64,000 bases of DNA from Simiduia sp. 21SJ11W-1. GTDB taxonomy: Bacteria; Pseudomonadota; Gammaproteobacteria; Pseudomonadales; Cellvibrionaceae. The notes below the pieces were generated by a model. That model searched no databases. It saw only the letters and a list, made by a program, of their open reading frames with translations, and was not told the DNA's origin. Where the stretch lies: the NCBI RefSeq assembly GCF_024138675.1, contig NZ_CP090959.1:1388501-1452500 (forward strand), read 5' to 3'. Positions within the stretch are counted from its first letter, which is position 1, and each line of letters starts with the position of its first letter. A program made the translations under genes and the position numbers. This document shows, piece by piece, positions 55,202-64,000 of this stretch.

Positions 55202-55227
55202 AAACCCGCGTATAATCCGCGGGTTTT
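55202..55227 (+). promoter_or_regulatory. Hairpin with TATAAT in its loop, between sufE and ndk
   Basis: AAACCCGCG (55202-55210) pairs with CGCGGGTTT (55218-55226), and a further T follows; the loop starts with a perfect TATAAT (55211-55216). It can be a weak terminator for the suf operon or the -10 of an ndk promoter about 170 bp upstream of the ndk start; no good -35 was found 16-18 bp upstream. The rest of the gap (55152-55388) holds nothing I can support. Confidence 0.45.
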
Positions 55228-55388
55228 ATGTTTAGGAAGTTGGGGTAATTGGCCAAACTGGCGGCCAAAAGCCCGGATTTTCAAGAATATAGCGGCAAAC
55301 AGGCTAAAACTGGCCTTTTTGCTGAGTGCGGGCCAAGCGCCTCACACCCTTAATTTTTTCACTCACTGAAGTATGTTCGGAGATTTAC

Positions 55389-55814
55389 ATGGCCGTTGAA
55401 CGCACCCTTTCCATCATCAAACCCGATGCCGTTGCCAAAAACGTTATTGGTGAAATTTACACCCGTTTCGAAAAGGCAGGCCTGAAGGTTGTTGCCGCCA
55501 AAATGAAGCACCTGTCTCAGGCTGAGGCCGAAGGCTTCTACGCCGAGCACAAAGAGCGCGGCTTCTTTGCCGACCTGGTGGCCTTCATGACCTCAGGCCC
55601 TGTAATGGTTCAGGTTCTGGAAGGTGAAAACGCCGTATTGGCAAACCGCGAACTGATGGGCGCGACCAACCCTAAAGAAGCGGCTGCCGGCACCATTCGT
55701 GCAGACTTTGCCGAAAGCATTGATGCCAACGCCGTACACGGTTCAGACGCTGTAGCTTCTGCCCAGCGTGAAATCGCGTACTTCTTTGCAGAAACCGAAA
55801 TCAGCTCACGCTAA
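55389..55814 (+). CDS. ndk: Nucleoside diphosphate kinase
   Basis: Balances NTP pools by transferring the gamma-phosphate through a phospho-His. 141 aa from ATG 55389, the family start ('[15 protein letters not shown]'); the frame is open further upstream without similarity. H117 in '[20 protein letters not shown]' is the active-site residue. It starts the ndk-rlmN-pilW-rodZ-ispG-hisS cluster that normally follows isc. Confidence 0.97.
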   Translation: MAVERTLSIIKPDAVAKNVIGEIYTRFEKAGLKVVAAKMKHLSQAEAEGFYAEHKERGFFADLVAFMTSGPVMVQVLEGENAVLANRELMGATNPKEAAAGTIRADFAESIDANAVHGSDAVASAQREIAYFFAETEISSR

Positions 55815-55833
55815 TTTCGCATAGGTGAATCCC

Positions 55834-56991
55834 ATGGTTGAGGTACAGGAAGCCACAGGCGCGCCCGCAAAAGTGAATTTGCTGGGCCTGACACAGTCGA
55901 AAATGGAAGCGTTCTTCGAGTCCATTGGCGAAAAGCGCTTCCGTGCCCAACAGGTATTGAAGTGGATTCATCAGCTAGGTGTGGTCAACTTCGAAGAGAT
56001 GACCAACATCAGCAAACCTCTGCGCACCAAGCTTGCCGAGGTGGCAGAGGTTCGTTTTCCCGAGGTGCTAAAACAGCTGGATTCCGCTGATGGCACCCGC
56101 AAATTTCTGATCAAGGTCGACGGTGGCAGTGCCATCGAAACCGTGTTCATTCCCGATGGCGAGCGCGGCACTTTGTGTGTGTCGTCGCAAATCGGTTGCT
56201 CGCTGGATTGCAGCTTTTGTGCAACGGGTAAGCAGGGCTTTAACCGCGACCTCAGTGCCGCTGAAATCATCGCCCAAGTGTGGATTGCCGCCAATTCATT
56301 TGGCCAGCTGTGTGTGGGCGGGCCCCGTAAAGTGACCAATGTGGTGCTTATGGGCATGGGCGAGCCCTTGCTTAACTTCGATAACGTAGTGGATGCCATG
56401 CACCTGATGATGCACGATAACTGCTACGGTATTTCCAAGCGCCGCGTAACCTTGAGTACCAGCGGGGTTGTGCCAGCGCTGGATAAGCTGGGCGAGCACA
56501 CAGATGCATGCCTGGCTATTTCCTTGCATGCGCCCAACGATGCGCTGCGCAACGAGCTGGTGCCCATCAATAAAAAGTACCCCATTGCGATGCTGTTGGA
56601 GTCGGCCCAGCGTTACATTGAAGGCCTGCCGGACTCGCACCGCAAAATCACCATTGAATACACGTTGATAGACCAGGTAAACGACCGCCCGGAGCATGCC
56701 CACGAATTGGCGGAACTTTTGCGTGATGTGCCGGTCAAAATCAACTTAATTCCGTTTAACCCCTTTAGTCAGTCTGACTACAAGCGGGTCAGCAATAATG
56801 CACTGCGCCGGTTCCAGAACATTCTGATCGAAGCGGGTTTTATTGCGACGGTGCGCACTACCCGCGGTGATGATATCGACGCTGCCTGCGGGCAGCTGGC
56901 AGGCAACGTGAACGATTTGACGCGCCGTGCCGAGCGTTACCGCAATAAAATGGCGCAGCAGGAAGAAGCTGTGCGGATAATCGGCCAGTAA
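55834..56991 (+). CDS. rlmN: Dual-specificity RNA methyltransferase RlmN
   Basis: Radical SAM enzyme that methylates C2 of A2503 in 23S rRNA and A37 of some tRNAs; it needs a 4Fe-4S cluster. 385 aa from ATG 55834 (AGGTG 6 nt upstream; GTG 55825 is also in frame). Cluster motif CxxxCxxC in '[15 protein letters not shown]', the methyl-carrying Cys near the end in '[11 protein letters not shown]', and the partner Cys in 'GTLCVSS'. Confidence 0.97.
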   Translation: MVEVQEATGAPAKVNLLGLTQSKMEAFFESIGEKRFRAQQVLKWIHQLGVVNFEEMTNISKPLRTKLAEVAEVRFPEVLKQLDSADGTRKFLIKVDGGSAIETVFIPDGERGTLCVSSQIGCSLDCSFCATGKQGFNRDLSAAEIIAQVWIAANSFGQLCVGGPRKVTNVVLMGMGEPLLNFDNVVDAMHLMMHDNCYGISKRRVTLSTSGVVPALDKLGEHTDACLAISLHAPNDALRNELVPINKKYPIAMLLESAQRYIEGLPDSHRKITIEYTLIDQVNDRPEHAHELAELLRDVPVKINLIPFNPFSQSDYKRVSNNALRRFQNILIEAGFIATVRTTRGDDIDAACGQLAGNVNDLTRRAERYRNKMAQQEEAVRIIGQ

Positions 56992-57011
56992 ATTGAGAGA
57001 TAAGGGTGTCC

Positions 57012-57776
57012 ATGTCTACTGTTAAGATCACTGTGCTGTTAGCCATCTTGGGCCTGATGTCAGGCTGTATTACAACGATGGAAAAAGATGCGCCGAAAAT
57101 GAAACCCGAAAAGGCCTTGGAAACCCACATTCGTTTGGGGCTTGGTTACATCGGTGAAAACAATCTGGACTCCGCCCGCTTCCACCTGAATAAAGCCGCA
57201 GAAATTAAACCCAGCGACCCGGGTGTGCTGAACGGTAAAGGCTTGTTGTACCAGCTTGAAGGTGAGCCGGGGCTGGCTGAGAAGGCCTTTAAAGAAGCAC
57301 TTCGTCGCGATCGCGACTTCACCCAGGCGCGGCTCAATTACGCCACCTTCCTGTATGGCAAAGAGCGTTATCAGGAAGCCTATGAAAACTATGAAATTGC
57401 CTCTGAAGACCTGAATTACGATCGCCGTGCAACTGCACTTTATGGCCTGGGTATGGCTGCTAAAAAGCTTGGCCGTAACGAACGGGCCCTAGCGGCGTTT
57501 AATCACTCGGTGCTCTTGCAGCGTAACTTTTCGGCTTCGCACCTGGAGTTGGCCGATTTTTATTTACAGCAAAAAGATTACGCCAAGGCGAAACAACACT
57601 TGACTGCCTACGAAGTCTATAGCCGCCCCAGTGCCCGTAGCCTGTGGCTTGGTATTCAGATTGAACGAATATTTGGCAACAAAGACAAAGAGGCAAGCCA
57701 AGCGCTGAGTTTGAAAAGCTTATACCCTTATTCGCAAGAGTATTTGGAATACAAGAAAAGTCAGGGAAGCCGATAA
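57012..57776 (+). CDS. pilW: Type IV pilus biogenesis lipoprotein PilF/PilW
   Basis: Outer-membrane pilotin that helps the secretin PilQ insert and multimerise. 254 aa from ATG 57012 with AGGG upstream (an in-frame GTG at 57006 is possible). Lipobox ends at C19 ('LGLMSGC'), followed by about six TPR repeats (about 38-235). Position between rlmN and rodZ is the usual one. No other pilus genes are in the window. Confidence 0.93.
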   Translation: MSTVKITVLLAILGLMSGCITTMEKDAPKMKPEKALETHIRLGLGYIGENNLDSARFHLNKAAEIKPSDPGVLNGKGLLYQLEGEPGLAEKAFKEALRRDRDFTQARLNYATFLYGKERYQEAYENYEIASEDLNYDRRATALYGLGMAAKKLGRNERALAAFNHSVLLQRNFSASHLELADFYLQQKDYAKAKQHLTAYEVYSRPSARSLWLGIQIERIFGNKDKEASQALSLKSLYPYSQEYLEYKKSQGSR

Positions 57777-57821
57777 CCCAGCATAGGGTTAGACAATAAT
57801 GAACAATCAACGGCCATTATT

Positions 57822-58808
57822 ATGACATCTGAGACGGAATCAGAGTTAACCCGTGCAGAGTGCACAGAGCTCTCTACGCCGGGTGCCTTTTTGCAGCGAG
57901 AGCGCGAAGCGCAAAAGCTGGATGAGAAAAGTGTGGCGGCGAAGCTGCGCATTACGCGCTCGAAGCTTGCCGCACTGGAATCAGACAGCTACGACCAATT
58001 TCCCGGTGAAACTTTTATCAAGGGGTATTTGCGTGCATACGCACGGTTGCTGCAACTTGATGAGGCGCAAGTGTTGCAACGCTACACCGATTATGTGGCG
58101 GCTCACTCTGAGGTAAGCCAGCTGGTCGCGCCTTCGCGCCCGCAAGGTGTGGTGTCTGCTTTGGCCGGAGAGAGTATGAAGGCATCTGGCGGTGTGCCCA
58201 AATGGGCGGCCGGTGCTGTGGTGGTCGCGATTGCGTTTGCTGTGGCTTACTACTTCCTGGCTCCCGGCGCACCCTCAGGGCAGGTAGCAAAGCCCGCTGT
58301 GATCACCGAGACAGACAGCAGCTCAGGCAATGCGCCAGCGCATGAAACTGTAGAGGTTGCAGCCGACGCACCGGCGGCAGACGCCTTCGAAGGTGACGCG
58401 GACATACCCGCTGAAGGTGCCAACAGTGGTACTGAAACCAATGATGATGCCAGCGCTGCAAATGCAGCTGAGCAGGCAAGCCAGGCACCGGCAGTGACAG
58501 AGAATTCTGATTCTGATGCGGCACCAGCGGCGGCAGTTGCCAATCATTTGGATGCGCGCGCCCCTGATCAGCTGGCGCTCGAATTTACCGGTGAATGTTG
58601 GGTGGAGATCAGCGATGCCAATGGTGATGTGCTGGCCACCGAACTACAAGCCGCTGGCAGCTCGCTGCTGCTTAAAGGCAAGGCACCATTTAATGTCATG
58701 CTGGGCAACGCCCGAGCCGTGACAGTGGCTATTAATGGCCGCCCGGTGGATGCTTCCCCCAAGGGTAATAATCGCGCGTTGCGCTTCGTTGTTAGCGCTG
58801 CGCTTTAA
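57822..58808 (+). CDS. rodZ: Cytoskeletal protein RodZ
   Basis: Bitopic membrane protein that binds MreB and maintains rod shape. 328 aa. Cytoplasmic HTH_25 domain (about 20-95, 'PGAFLQREREAQKLDEKSVAAKLRI'), membrane helix at about 126-146 ('GAVVVAIAFAVAYYFLAPG'), an acidic Ala/Glu/Asp-rich periplasmic linker to about 245, and a C-terminal DUF4115 domain ('FTGECWVEISDANGDVL', 'PFNVMLGNARAVTVAINGRPVD'). Confidence 0.95.
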   Translation: MTSETESELTRAECTELSTPGAFLQREREAQKLDEKSVAAKLRITRSKLAALESDSYDQFPGETFIKGYLRAYARLLQLDEAQVLQRYTDYVAAHSEVSQLVAPSRPQGVVSALAGESMKASGGVPKWAAGAVVVAIAFAVAYYFLAPGAPSGQVAKPAVITETDSSSGNAPAHETVEVAADAPAADAFEGDADIPAEGANSGTETNDDASAANAAEQASQAPAVTENSDSDAAPAAAVANHLDARAPDQLALEFTGECWVEISDANGDVLATELQAAGSSLLLKGKAPFNVMLGNARAVTVAINGRPVDASPKGNNRALRFVVSAAL

Positions 58809-58823
58809 ATTTGAGAGAGTAGG

Positions 58824-59936
58824 ATGCATTTCGAATCGCCAATAAAGCGTAGAAAGTCTCGCCAGATAATGGTGGGCAAGGTCCCGGTTGGGGGCGATGC
58901 GCCCATCTCTGTGCAGAGCATGACCAACACAGAGACAACCGACGTTGCCGCAACCGTTGGCCAGATTCAGCGGTTGGCCAATGCCGGCGCCGACATAGTG
59001 CGCGTATCGGTGCCCTCCATGGAGGCGGCCGAAGCATTTGGTTTGATTCGCGCGCAATCACCGGTGCCGTTGGTGGCAGACATCCACTTCGATTACCGCA
59101 TTGCTTTGCGCGTGGCCGACTTGGGCGTTGATTGCCTGCGCATTAATCCGGGTAATATCGGCCGCGAAAAACGTGTAGAGGCGGTGATAAGCAAGGCCAA
59201 AGATTTGGGGATTCCCATTCGCATTGGTGTAAACGCAGGCTCTCTGGAAAAAGATTTACAAAAGAAATACGGCGAACCCACGCCCGATGCGCTGGTTGAA
59301 TCCGCCATGCGCCATGTGGATTTTCTGGATCGCTATAACTACCCGGATTTTAAAGTCAGCGTAAAAGCTTCTGACGTTTTCATGGCAGTGGCCGCCTATC
59401 GCAAGCTCGCTACCCAAATTGAACAGCCGCTGCATTTGGGTATTACCGAAGCCGGTGGTTTGCGCTCGGGCACGGTGAAGTCATCCATTGGCCTTGGCAT
59501 GCTGTTGATGGACGGTATTGGCGATACCATCCGCGTGTCGCTCGCGGCAGACCCGGTGGAAGAGGTGAAGGTGGGCTGGGATATGCTCAAAAGCCTCAAG
59601 CTGCGCGCCAAGGGCATTAATTTTATCGCCTGCCCCAGCTGCTCGCGCCAAAATTTCGATGTCATTAAAACCATGAACGAGCTGGAGATGCGTCTGGAAG
59701 ACATCACCACGCCCATGGATGTTGCGGTAATCGGTTGTGTGGTAAACGGCCCGGGCGAAGCGAAAGAGGCAGATATAGGCTTGGCAGGCGGTACGCCCAA
59801 CAATCTGGTGTACGTTGATGGCCAGCCCAGCACCAAGCTTAAAGCCGAAAACCTGGTAGAAGAGCTGGAGGCGCTGATTCGCGCCAAAGCGGCGGCGAAA
59901 GCCCGCGCCGATGAATCCATTATTGCCAAGGCATAA
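58824..59936 (+). CDS. ispG: 4-hydroxy-3-methylbut-2-enyl diphosphate synthase
   Basis: Sixth MEP-pathway step: reductive ring opening of MEcPP (made by IspF, also in this window) to HMBPP, using a 4Fe-4S cluster. 370 aa. TIM barrel ('[29 protein letters not shown]') and C-terminal cluster domain with ligands in '[12 protein letters not shown]' and '[18 protein letters not shown]'. 15 bp after rodZ. Confidence 0.97.
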   Translation: MHFESPIKRRKSRQIMVGKVPVGGDAPISVQSMTNTETTDVAATVGQIQRLANAGADIVRVSVPSMEAAEAFGLIRAQSPVPLVADIHFDYRIALRVADLGVDCLRINPGNIGREKRVEAVISKAKDLGIPIRIGVNAGSLEKDLQKKYGEPTPDALVESAMRHVDFLDRYNYPDFKVSVKASDVFMAVAAYRKLATQIEQPLHLGITEAGGLRSGTVKSSIGLGMLLMDGIGDTIRVSLAADPVEEVKVGWDMLKSLKLRAKGINFIACPSCSRQNFDVIKTMNELEMRLEDITTPMDVAVIGCVVNGPGEAKEADIGLAGGTPNNLVYVDGQPSTKLKAENLVEELEALIRAKAAAKARADESIIAKA

Positions 59937-59968
59937 TGGGAAAAATTCAGAGTTGATTGGAATTTAAT

Positions 59969-61237
59969 GTGAAAAAAATTCAAGCCATTCGTGGCATGAA
60001 CGATTTGTTGCCCGGCCAGTCCGGCCGCTGGCAATACCTTGAGGGTGTGGTGAGTGATCTGCTGCGCCGCTATCACTATCAGGAAATCCGCTTCCCTATT
60101 TTGGAGCAAACCGAGCTTTTTAAGCGCTCTATTGGCGAAGTGACAGACATCGTTGAAAAAGAGATGTACACCTTCGCCGATCGCAACGATGAAAGCGTCA
60201 CGCTGCGCCCTGAGGGCACCGCTTGTTGCGTGCGCGCCTGTGAAGAGCACGGGCTGCTGTATAACCAAACCCAAAAGCTCTGGTATGCAGGCCCCATGTT
60301 TCGCTATGAAAAGCCCCAAAAAGGCCGCCTGCGCCAGTTCCATCAAATCGGCGTTGAAGCCTTCGGCATGGCCACGCCCGATGTTGACGCCGAGCTACTC
60401 ATTTTAACGGCCAGGCTTTGGCGCGAATTGGGTATCAGTGATGCAGTAACGCTGCAAATCAACAGCCTGGGCGTGCCAGAAGCCCGCGCGGCCTACCGCG
60501 AGGCATTGGTGGCCTATCTGTCAGGCCACCGCGATGCACTCGATGAAGACAGCTTGCGCCGCTTGGAAAGCAATCCGCTGCGCGTATTAGACAGCAAAGA
60601 TCCGAACACCCAGGCACTGCTGGCAGACGCCCCGCGCCTTGGCGACTACCTGGATGATGAATCCAGGCAGCATTTCGAGCAGGTTTGTGCGCTACTTACC
60701 GCCGCCGGCGTGCCCTTTGAGGTGAATGAGCGACTGGTGCGCGGGCTGGATTACTACACCAAAACCGTATTTGAATGGGTTACCGATAAGCTTGGGGCTC
60801 AGGGTACCGTGTGCGCCGGGGGGCGTTACGACGGCCTCGTAGAGCAATTGGGCGGCCGGGCTACGCCTGCGGTGGGCTTCGCCATGGGCATAGAACGCCT
60901 GATTTTATTGCTAGAGGCGCTCGATTGTGTGCCAGAGGCTGCCACTCAGCTGCCAGACGTGTATATTGTCGCCGTTGGCGATGTAAGCGCTGCAAGCCTT
61001 GCCCTGGCAGAAGCTCTGCGCAATGCGCTGCCATACCTTGCCGTGCAAACGCATTGTGGTGGCGGCAGCTTTAAGAGCCAGATGAAAAAGGCCGATAAAA
61101 GCGGCGCGCCCATTGCCCTGATTCTGGGTGAAGATGAAGTAAAGGCCGGGCAAATTGGCGTTAAATTCCTGCGCGAGCAAGCCGAACAGCAAACGCTGGA
61201 TCAGGCGGCAACCATCGAATTACTTAAATCGCTGTAA
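59969..61237 (+). CDS. hisS: Histidyl-tRNA synthetase
   Basis: Class II aminoacyl-tRNA synthetase, 422 aa from GTG 59969 ('[17 protein letters not shown]', the family start; TTG 59957 would add four residues). Motif 2 region '[17 protein letters not shown]', histidine-binding '[14 protein letters not shown]' and '[15 protein letters not shown]', and motif 3 '[17 protein letters not shown]'. C-terminal anticodon-binding domain from about 325. 32 bp after ispG. Confidence 0.97.
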   Translation: MKKIQAIRGMNDLLPGQSGRWQYLEGVVSDLLRRYHYQEIRFPILEQTELFKRSIGEVTDIVEKEMYTFADRNDESVTLRPEGTACCVRACEEHGLLYNQTQKLWYAGPMFRYEKPQKGRLRQFHQIGVEAFGMATPDVDAELLILTARLWRELGISDAVTLQINSLGVPEARAAYREALVAYLSGHRDALDEDSLRRLESNPLRVLDSKDPNTQALLADAPRLGDYLDDESRQHFEQVCALLTAAGVPFEVNERLVRGLDYYTKTVFEWVTDKLGAQGTVCAGGRYDGLVEQLGGRATPAVGFAMGIERLILLLEALDCVPEAATQLPDVYIVAVGDVSAASLALAEALRNALPYLAVQTHCGGGSFKSQMKKADKSGAPIALILGEDEVKAGQIGVKFLREQAEQQTLDQAATIELLKSL

Positions 61238-61283
61238 CTCTACAGCGTAAAGAACATAAAAAGACTGACTGGAGAACGAAACA

Positions 61284-61964
61284 GTGTCTGCGCATTTAAC
61301 AGAAGAAGAACAGATTGAAGCCCTCAAGCGTTGGTGGGATGAAAACGGTAAATCCTTGGTGGTTGCTGTAGTCCTGGGTGTGGGCGGCTACATGGGCTTT
61401 AACGCCTGGCAAGACCAGCGTCAGGCCAGCGCCGAGCTTGCGTCCAGTCAGTTTGAAGATATTACCGAGCTCCTCACCGCCGAGCCCCAGCTGTCGGATG
61501 ACAATGCCGCCACAGTAAGCCATCTGGCGAGCGGATTAAAAGCCGAGCACGCAGACACTCTGTACGGCATTAACGCCGCCTTGCTTTTGGCAAAGCAAGC
61601 CATCGACAAGGGCGAACTTGCCCAAGCCGAGGCGGAATTGCGTTGGGCGCTTGAGCAATCAGAGGCTGAAAACGTGAGCCACTTGGTGCGTGTGCGTTTG
61701 GCGCGCGTGCTGGTAGCGCAAGAGAAAGCGGATGAAGCCTTGGCGCTGGTTAACGTTGAGGAGCAGGGCGCCTTTGGTTCTTTGTATGCCGAAGTTAAGG
61801 GTGATGCCTATGTTGCCCAAAGCGAGAACGCAAAAGCCGCACTCGCCTATGAGGCCGCTCTGGCGGGCCTTGGCGCTCAGGATATGGCCCGTGCCAACCA
61901 AATTCGTATGAAGTTAAACAGCGTACAAGCAAGCGCTGTGAACACCGAAGAAAAGGGTGCCTAA
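61284..61964 (+). CDS. yfgM: Inner-membrane TPR chaperone YfgM
   Basis: 226-aa protein of the YfgM/DUF2133 family. A short cytosolic N-terminus ('TEEEQIEALKRWWDENGKSLVVAVVLGVGGYMGFNAWQDQRQ') carries one membrane helix (about 24-40), and the periplasmic part is TPR-like. In E. coli it binds PpiD at the SecYEG translocon and helps outer-membrane protein traffic. GTG 61284 with GGAGA upstream. Overlaps bamB by 1 bp. Confidence 0.94.
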   Translation: MSAHLTEEEQIEALKRWWDENGKSLVVAVVLGVGGYMGFNAWQDQRQASAELASSQFEDITELLTAEPQLSDDNAATVSHLASGLKAEHADTLYGINAALLLAKQAIDKGELAQAEAELRWALEQSEAENVSHLVRVRLARVLVAQEKADEALALVNVEEQGAFGSLYAEVKGDAYVAQSENAKAALAYEAALAGLGAQDMARANQIRMKLNSVQASAVNTEEKGA

Positions 61965-63151
61965 TGAAGCACGTAGCGGCGTTGTTGGCTGTATTGCTGT
62001 TAGGTGCCTGCGCATCAACAGATGAAATTGATATCGAGCCAAAAGAGCTTGAGGACTTTTCAGCCAAGGTAAAAATTAAAGAGGTTTGGTCGCGTGATAT
62101 CGGTGCTGGCCAAGATGATCGCTATACCCGCTTGGTGCCGGCCGTGTACGGCAGCAGCATTTACGCTGTAGATATCGAAGGCGAAGTGGTTGCCATGGAT
62201 AAATCCAATGGCGATGTGCAATGGCGGGTTTCTTTGGTTGATCAGCTCAGCGAAGACGAAGCCAGTTGGTGGTCGTCAGAGGTGCCGGTTGCCGTGAGTG
62301 CCGGTGTTACTGCAAATGCTGAGCGCCTGCTGATTGGCACTTACAAGGGTGAGGTGATTGCGCTTAACCGTGCAGACGGTGCAGAACTCTGGCGCGCGCG
62401 GTTAAGCTCTGAAGTCTTGGCTGAGCCTGTGGAGTCTATGGGTGTGGTGGTAGCACTTACCAACGACGGCAAGCTCTACGGTATAGATGCCCAAACCGGC
62501 GCTGAAAAGTGGATGTTCGAAAGCGTGCAGCCTGTGCTTACGTTGCGCGGCACCAGCGCGCCTATCGTGAAAGGCGATGTGGTGTATGCAGGTTTTGATA
62601 ACGGCAAAGTGTACGCCTTTGAAATTGATACAGGGTTGATTCAGTGGGAGCAGCGCGTTGCAATCCCCAAGGGTAAAACCGAACTCGAGCGCATTGTTGA
62701 TATCGACGGCACTCCGCTGCTCGCCGGTGAAATTTTGCTGGCTGTGAGTTTTCAGGGCCGCTTGGTTGCCTTCTCTAGCGCCACTGGCCGCCCGCTATGG
62801 GCTGAAGATGCAAGCTCCGTTCAGGGGCCTGCCGCTGACTATGGGCAGGTGTATATTTCCGGTGAGAGCGACAAGGTGCAGGCCTTTTCATTGGCCAACG
62901 GGGTAAGCCTGTGGGAGAACACCGATTTGCTGCGCCGAAAGCTCTCGCCCCCGGTGGCCTGGGGTGACTATGTAGGCGTTGCCGACTATGAAGGTTATTT
63001 ACACCTGTTAACCCGCGATGCAGGGCAAATGGCCGCACGCACTCGGGTTGATAGCGACGGTGTTAGAGCCCCCATGTTGGTTGATGGCGATACCCTGTAT
63101 GTTTTGGGCAGTGGCGGGGAGCTCAGCGCGCTGAAACTCAAGCCGCTCTAA
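61964..63151 (+). CDS. bamB: Outer-membrane assembly lipoprotein BamB
   Basis: Eight-bladed beta-propeller lipoprotein of the BAM complex. 395 aa. Lipobox ends at C16 ('LLGAC'). Repeated PQQ-like blades are visible ('GDVQWRVSLVD', 'GAELWRARLSSEV', 'GAEKWMFESVQPV', 'GLIQWEQRVAIPKGKTELERIVDIDGTPL'), the last containing the BamA-binding region. Usual position between yfgM and der. Confidence 0.96.
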   Translation: MKHVAALLAVLLLGACASTDEIDIEPKELEDFSAKVKIKEVWSRDIGAGQDDRYTRLVPAVYGSSIYAVDIEGEVVAMDKSNGDVQWRVSLVDQLSEDEASWWSSEVPVAVSAGVTANAERLLIGTYKGEVIALNRADGAELWRARLSSEVLAEPVESMGVVVALTNDGKLYGIDAQTGAEKWMFESVQPVLTLRGTSAPIVKGDVVYAGFDNGKVYAFEIDTGLIQWEQRVAIPKGKTELERIVDIDGTPLLAGEILLAVSFQGRLVAFSSATGRPLWAEDASSVQGPAADYGQVYISGESDKVQAFSLANGVSLWENTDLLRRKLSPPVAWGDYVGVADYEGYLHLLTRDAGQMAARTRVDSDGVRAPMLVDGDTLYVLGSGGELSALKLKPL

Positions 63152-63180
63152 GTTTTCTCCGATTACTGCTATTTTTAAAA

Positions 63181-63208
63181 GGCCAGAAGCGCGAGAGTGC
63201 TTCTGGCC
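63181..63208. terminator. Hairpin between bamB and der
   Basis: Perfect 10-bp stem GGCCAGAAGC / GCTTCTGGCC with an 8-nt loop, preceded by AAAA and followed by only two T's then TCACG. A partial terminator or attenuator is likely; der must be transcribed through or after it. Confidence 0.55.
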
Positions 63209-63235
63209 TTCACGTTGTTTATGAGTGCAAAGCGC

Positions 63236-64000
63236 ATGATTCCTGTTATTGCCCTGGTAGGGCGCCCAAATGTGGGCAAATCCACACTGTTTAACTGCCT
63301 AACCCGCTCGCGCGATGCCCTGGTGGCTGACTACGCCGGGCTCACCCGTGATCGGAAATACGGTGAGGGGGAGTTTCAGGGGCGTAAATTCATGGTGATC
63401 GACACCGGCGGTATCAGCGGTGAAGAGGAGGGCATTGATAGCGCAATGGCGGGCCAATCCCTGCAAGCCATTGAAGAGGCTGATGCCGTCATGTTCCTTG
63501 TAGACTGTAAAGCAGGCCTGAATCCAGCCGATGAGATGATAGCCAATCACCTGCGCATGCGCAGCAAGCCCACCTTCGTGGTGGCTAACAAGGTGGATGG
63601 CACCAACCCAGATATCGCACTGGCGCCCTTTTATGAAATGGGCTTGGGCGAGCTGTTCCCCACCACTGCCACTCACCGCAAGGGTGTTAAAGGGTTGATG
63701 GAGCGGGTGATGGGTGATTTCCCTGAATCCGAGGCCGAGGCTGAAGAAGCGCCCCGCGGCATCAAGATCGCTGTAGTAGGTCGCCCCAACGTGGGTAAGT
63801 CTACGCTGGTCAACCGGCTGTTGGGTGAAGACCGGGTGGTGGTCTACGATCAGCCTGGCACCACGCGCGATAGTATATACATCAATTACGAACGCCACGG
63901 TGCCAACTACACCCTTATCGACACTGCCGGTATCCGGCGCCGCAAAAACGTAAAGGAAACCGTTGAAAAGTTTTCCATTGTGAAAACACTGCAAGCCATT
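63236..64000 (+). CDS. der: GTPase Der (EngA), 3' end outside window
   Basis: Essential tandem-GTPase for 50S ribosome assembly. 255 residues are visible of about 460-490. First G domain: '[14 protein letters not shown]' (G1), 'DTGG' (G3), 'NKVDG' (G4). After an acidic linker ('ESEAEAEEA') the second G domain begins with '[17 protein letters not shown]' and '[19 protein letters not shown]'. The start chosen is ATG 63236 ('[16 protein letters not shown]', the family N-terminus); in-frame ATG 63221 would add five residues, and neither has a clear ribosome-binding site. Confidence 0.96.
   Translation, partial: MIPVIALVGRPNVGKSTLFNCLTRSRDALVADYAGLTRDRKYGEGEFQGRKFMVIDTGGISGEEEGIDSAMAGQSLQAIEEADAVMFLVDCKAGLNPADEMIANHLRMRSKPTFVVANKVDGTNPDIALAPFYEMGLGELFPTTATHRKGVKGLMERVMGDFPESEAEAEEAPRGIKIAVVGRPNVGKSTLVNRLLGEDRVVVYDQPGTTRDSIYINYERHGANYTLIDTAGIRRRKNVKETVEKFSIVKTLQAI

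Noticed and set aside
63181..63208. Hairpin before der as a full terminator
   Set aside because: Only two T's follow the stem and der must be expressed, so it is reported as a partial terminator or attenuator with lower confidence.

Overview
The window is about 64 kb of chromosome from a gammaproteobacterium. Gene order and protein features point to the Cellvibrionales (Saccharophagus / Teredinibacter / Simiduia group), with a GC content that looks like the mid-50s by eye. The genus is inference; no 16S or other marker is present. Nearly everything is vertically inherited housekeeping DNA. I see no prophage, insertion sequence, CRISPR array or genomic island.

Layout. (1) 1-11.3 kb is an accessory-flavoured stretch: the partial dipeptidase pepD, a membrane Ser/Thr kinase with a coiled-coil lipoprotein, an S9 peptidase, a PMT-type glycosyltransferase, a small Cys-rich secreted protein and a chemoreceptor. 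(2) 11.4-23.4 kb is the conserved tilS-pyrG-kdsA-eno-ftsB-ispD-ispF-truD-pcm-nlpD-rpoS block, with surE missing and a DUF368 polyprenyl-phosphate flippase inserted between pcm and nlpD. (3) 23.5-32.3 kb holds RNase II, a TetR regulator divergent from a dienoyl-CoA isomerase/FadH pair (beta-oxidation of polyunsaturated acids), and a YdiJ-type D-2-hydroxyglutarate dehydrogenase. (4) 32.5-37.9 kb holds a Tat-exported M15-like peptidase, a small zinc-ribbon protein, an RDD protein with an FHA-cyclase, thiol peroxidase, a GGDEF protein and tRNA-Leu(CAA). (5) 38.1-43.3 kb is queA-tgt-secD-secF without yajC. (6) 43.4-47.3 kb holds a soluble hybrid histidine kinase, suhB and trmJ. (7) 47.4-55.2 kb is the Fe-S cluster locus. 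(8) 55.4-64 kb is ndk-rlmN-pilW-rodZ-ispG-hisS-yfgM-bamB-der, with der cut by the right edge.

The most striking feature is region 7. In most Gammaproteobacteria the interval between suhB/trmJ and ndk/rlmN holds the ISC operon (iscR-iscS-iscU-iscA-hscB-hscA-fdx). Here iscR and an iscS-type desulfurase are kept, behind a good type-1 IscR site over a TTGACT/TATAAT promoter. Everything after them has been replaced by sufB-C-D-S-A-T-E. The retained IscS also ends early, without the C-terminal tail that serves IscU in E. coli. This looks like an in-place swap of Fe-S scaffolds under the original regulator, feeding neighbours that need clusters (IscR, IspG, RlmN).

Other points of interest are a six-copy in-frame 15-bp repeat in tilS, an FHA-cyclase lacking its catalytic arginine, a TruD with an unusual insertion and deletion, a probably leaderless tetR, and several unassigned inverted repeats (before nlpD, rpoS, secD and the M15-like gene).
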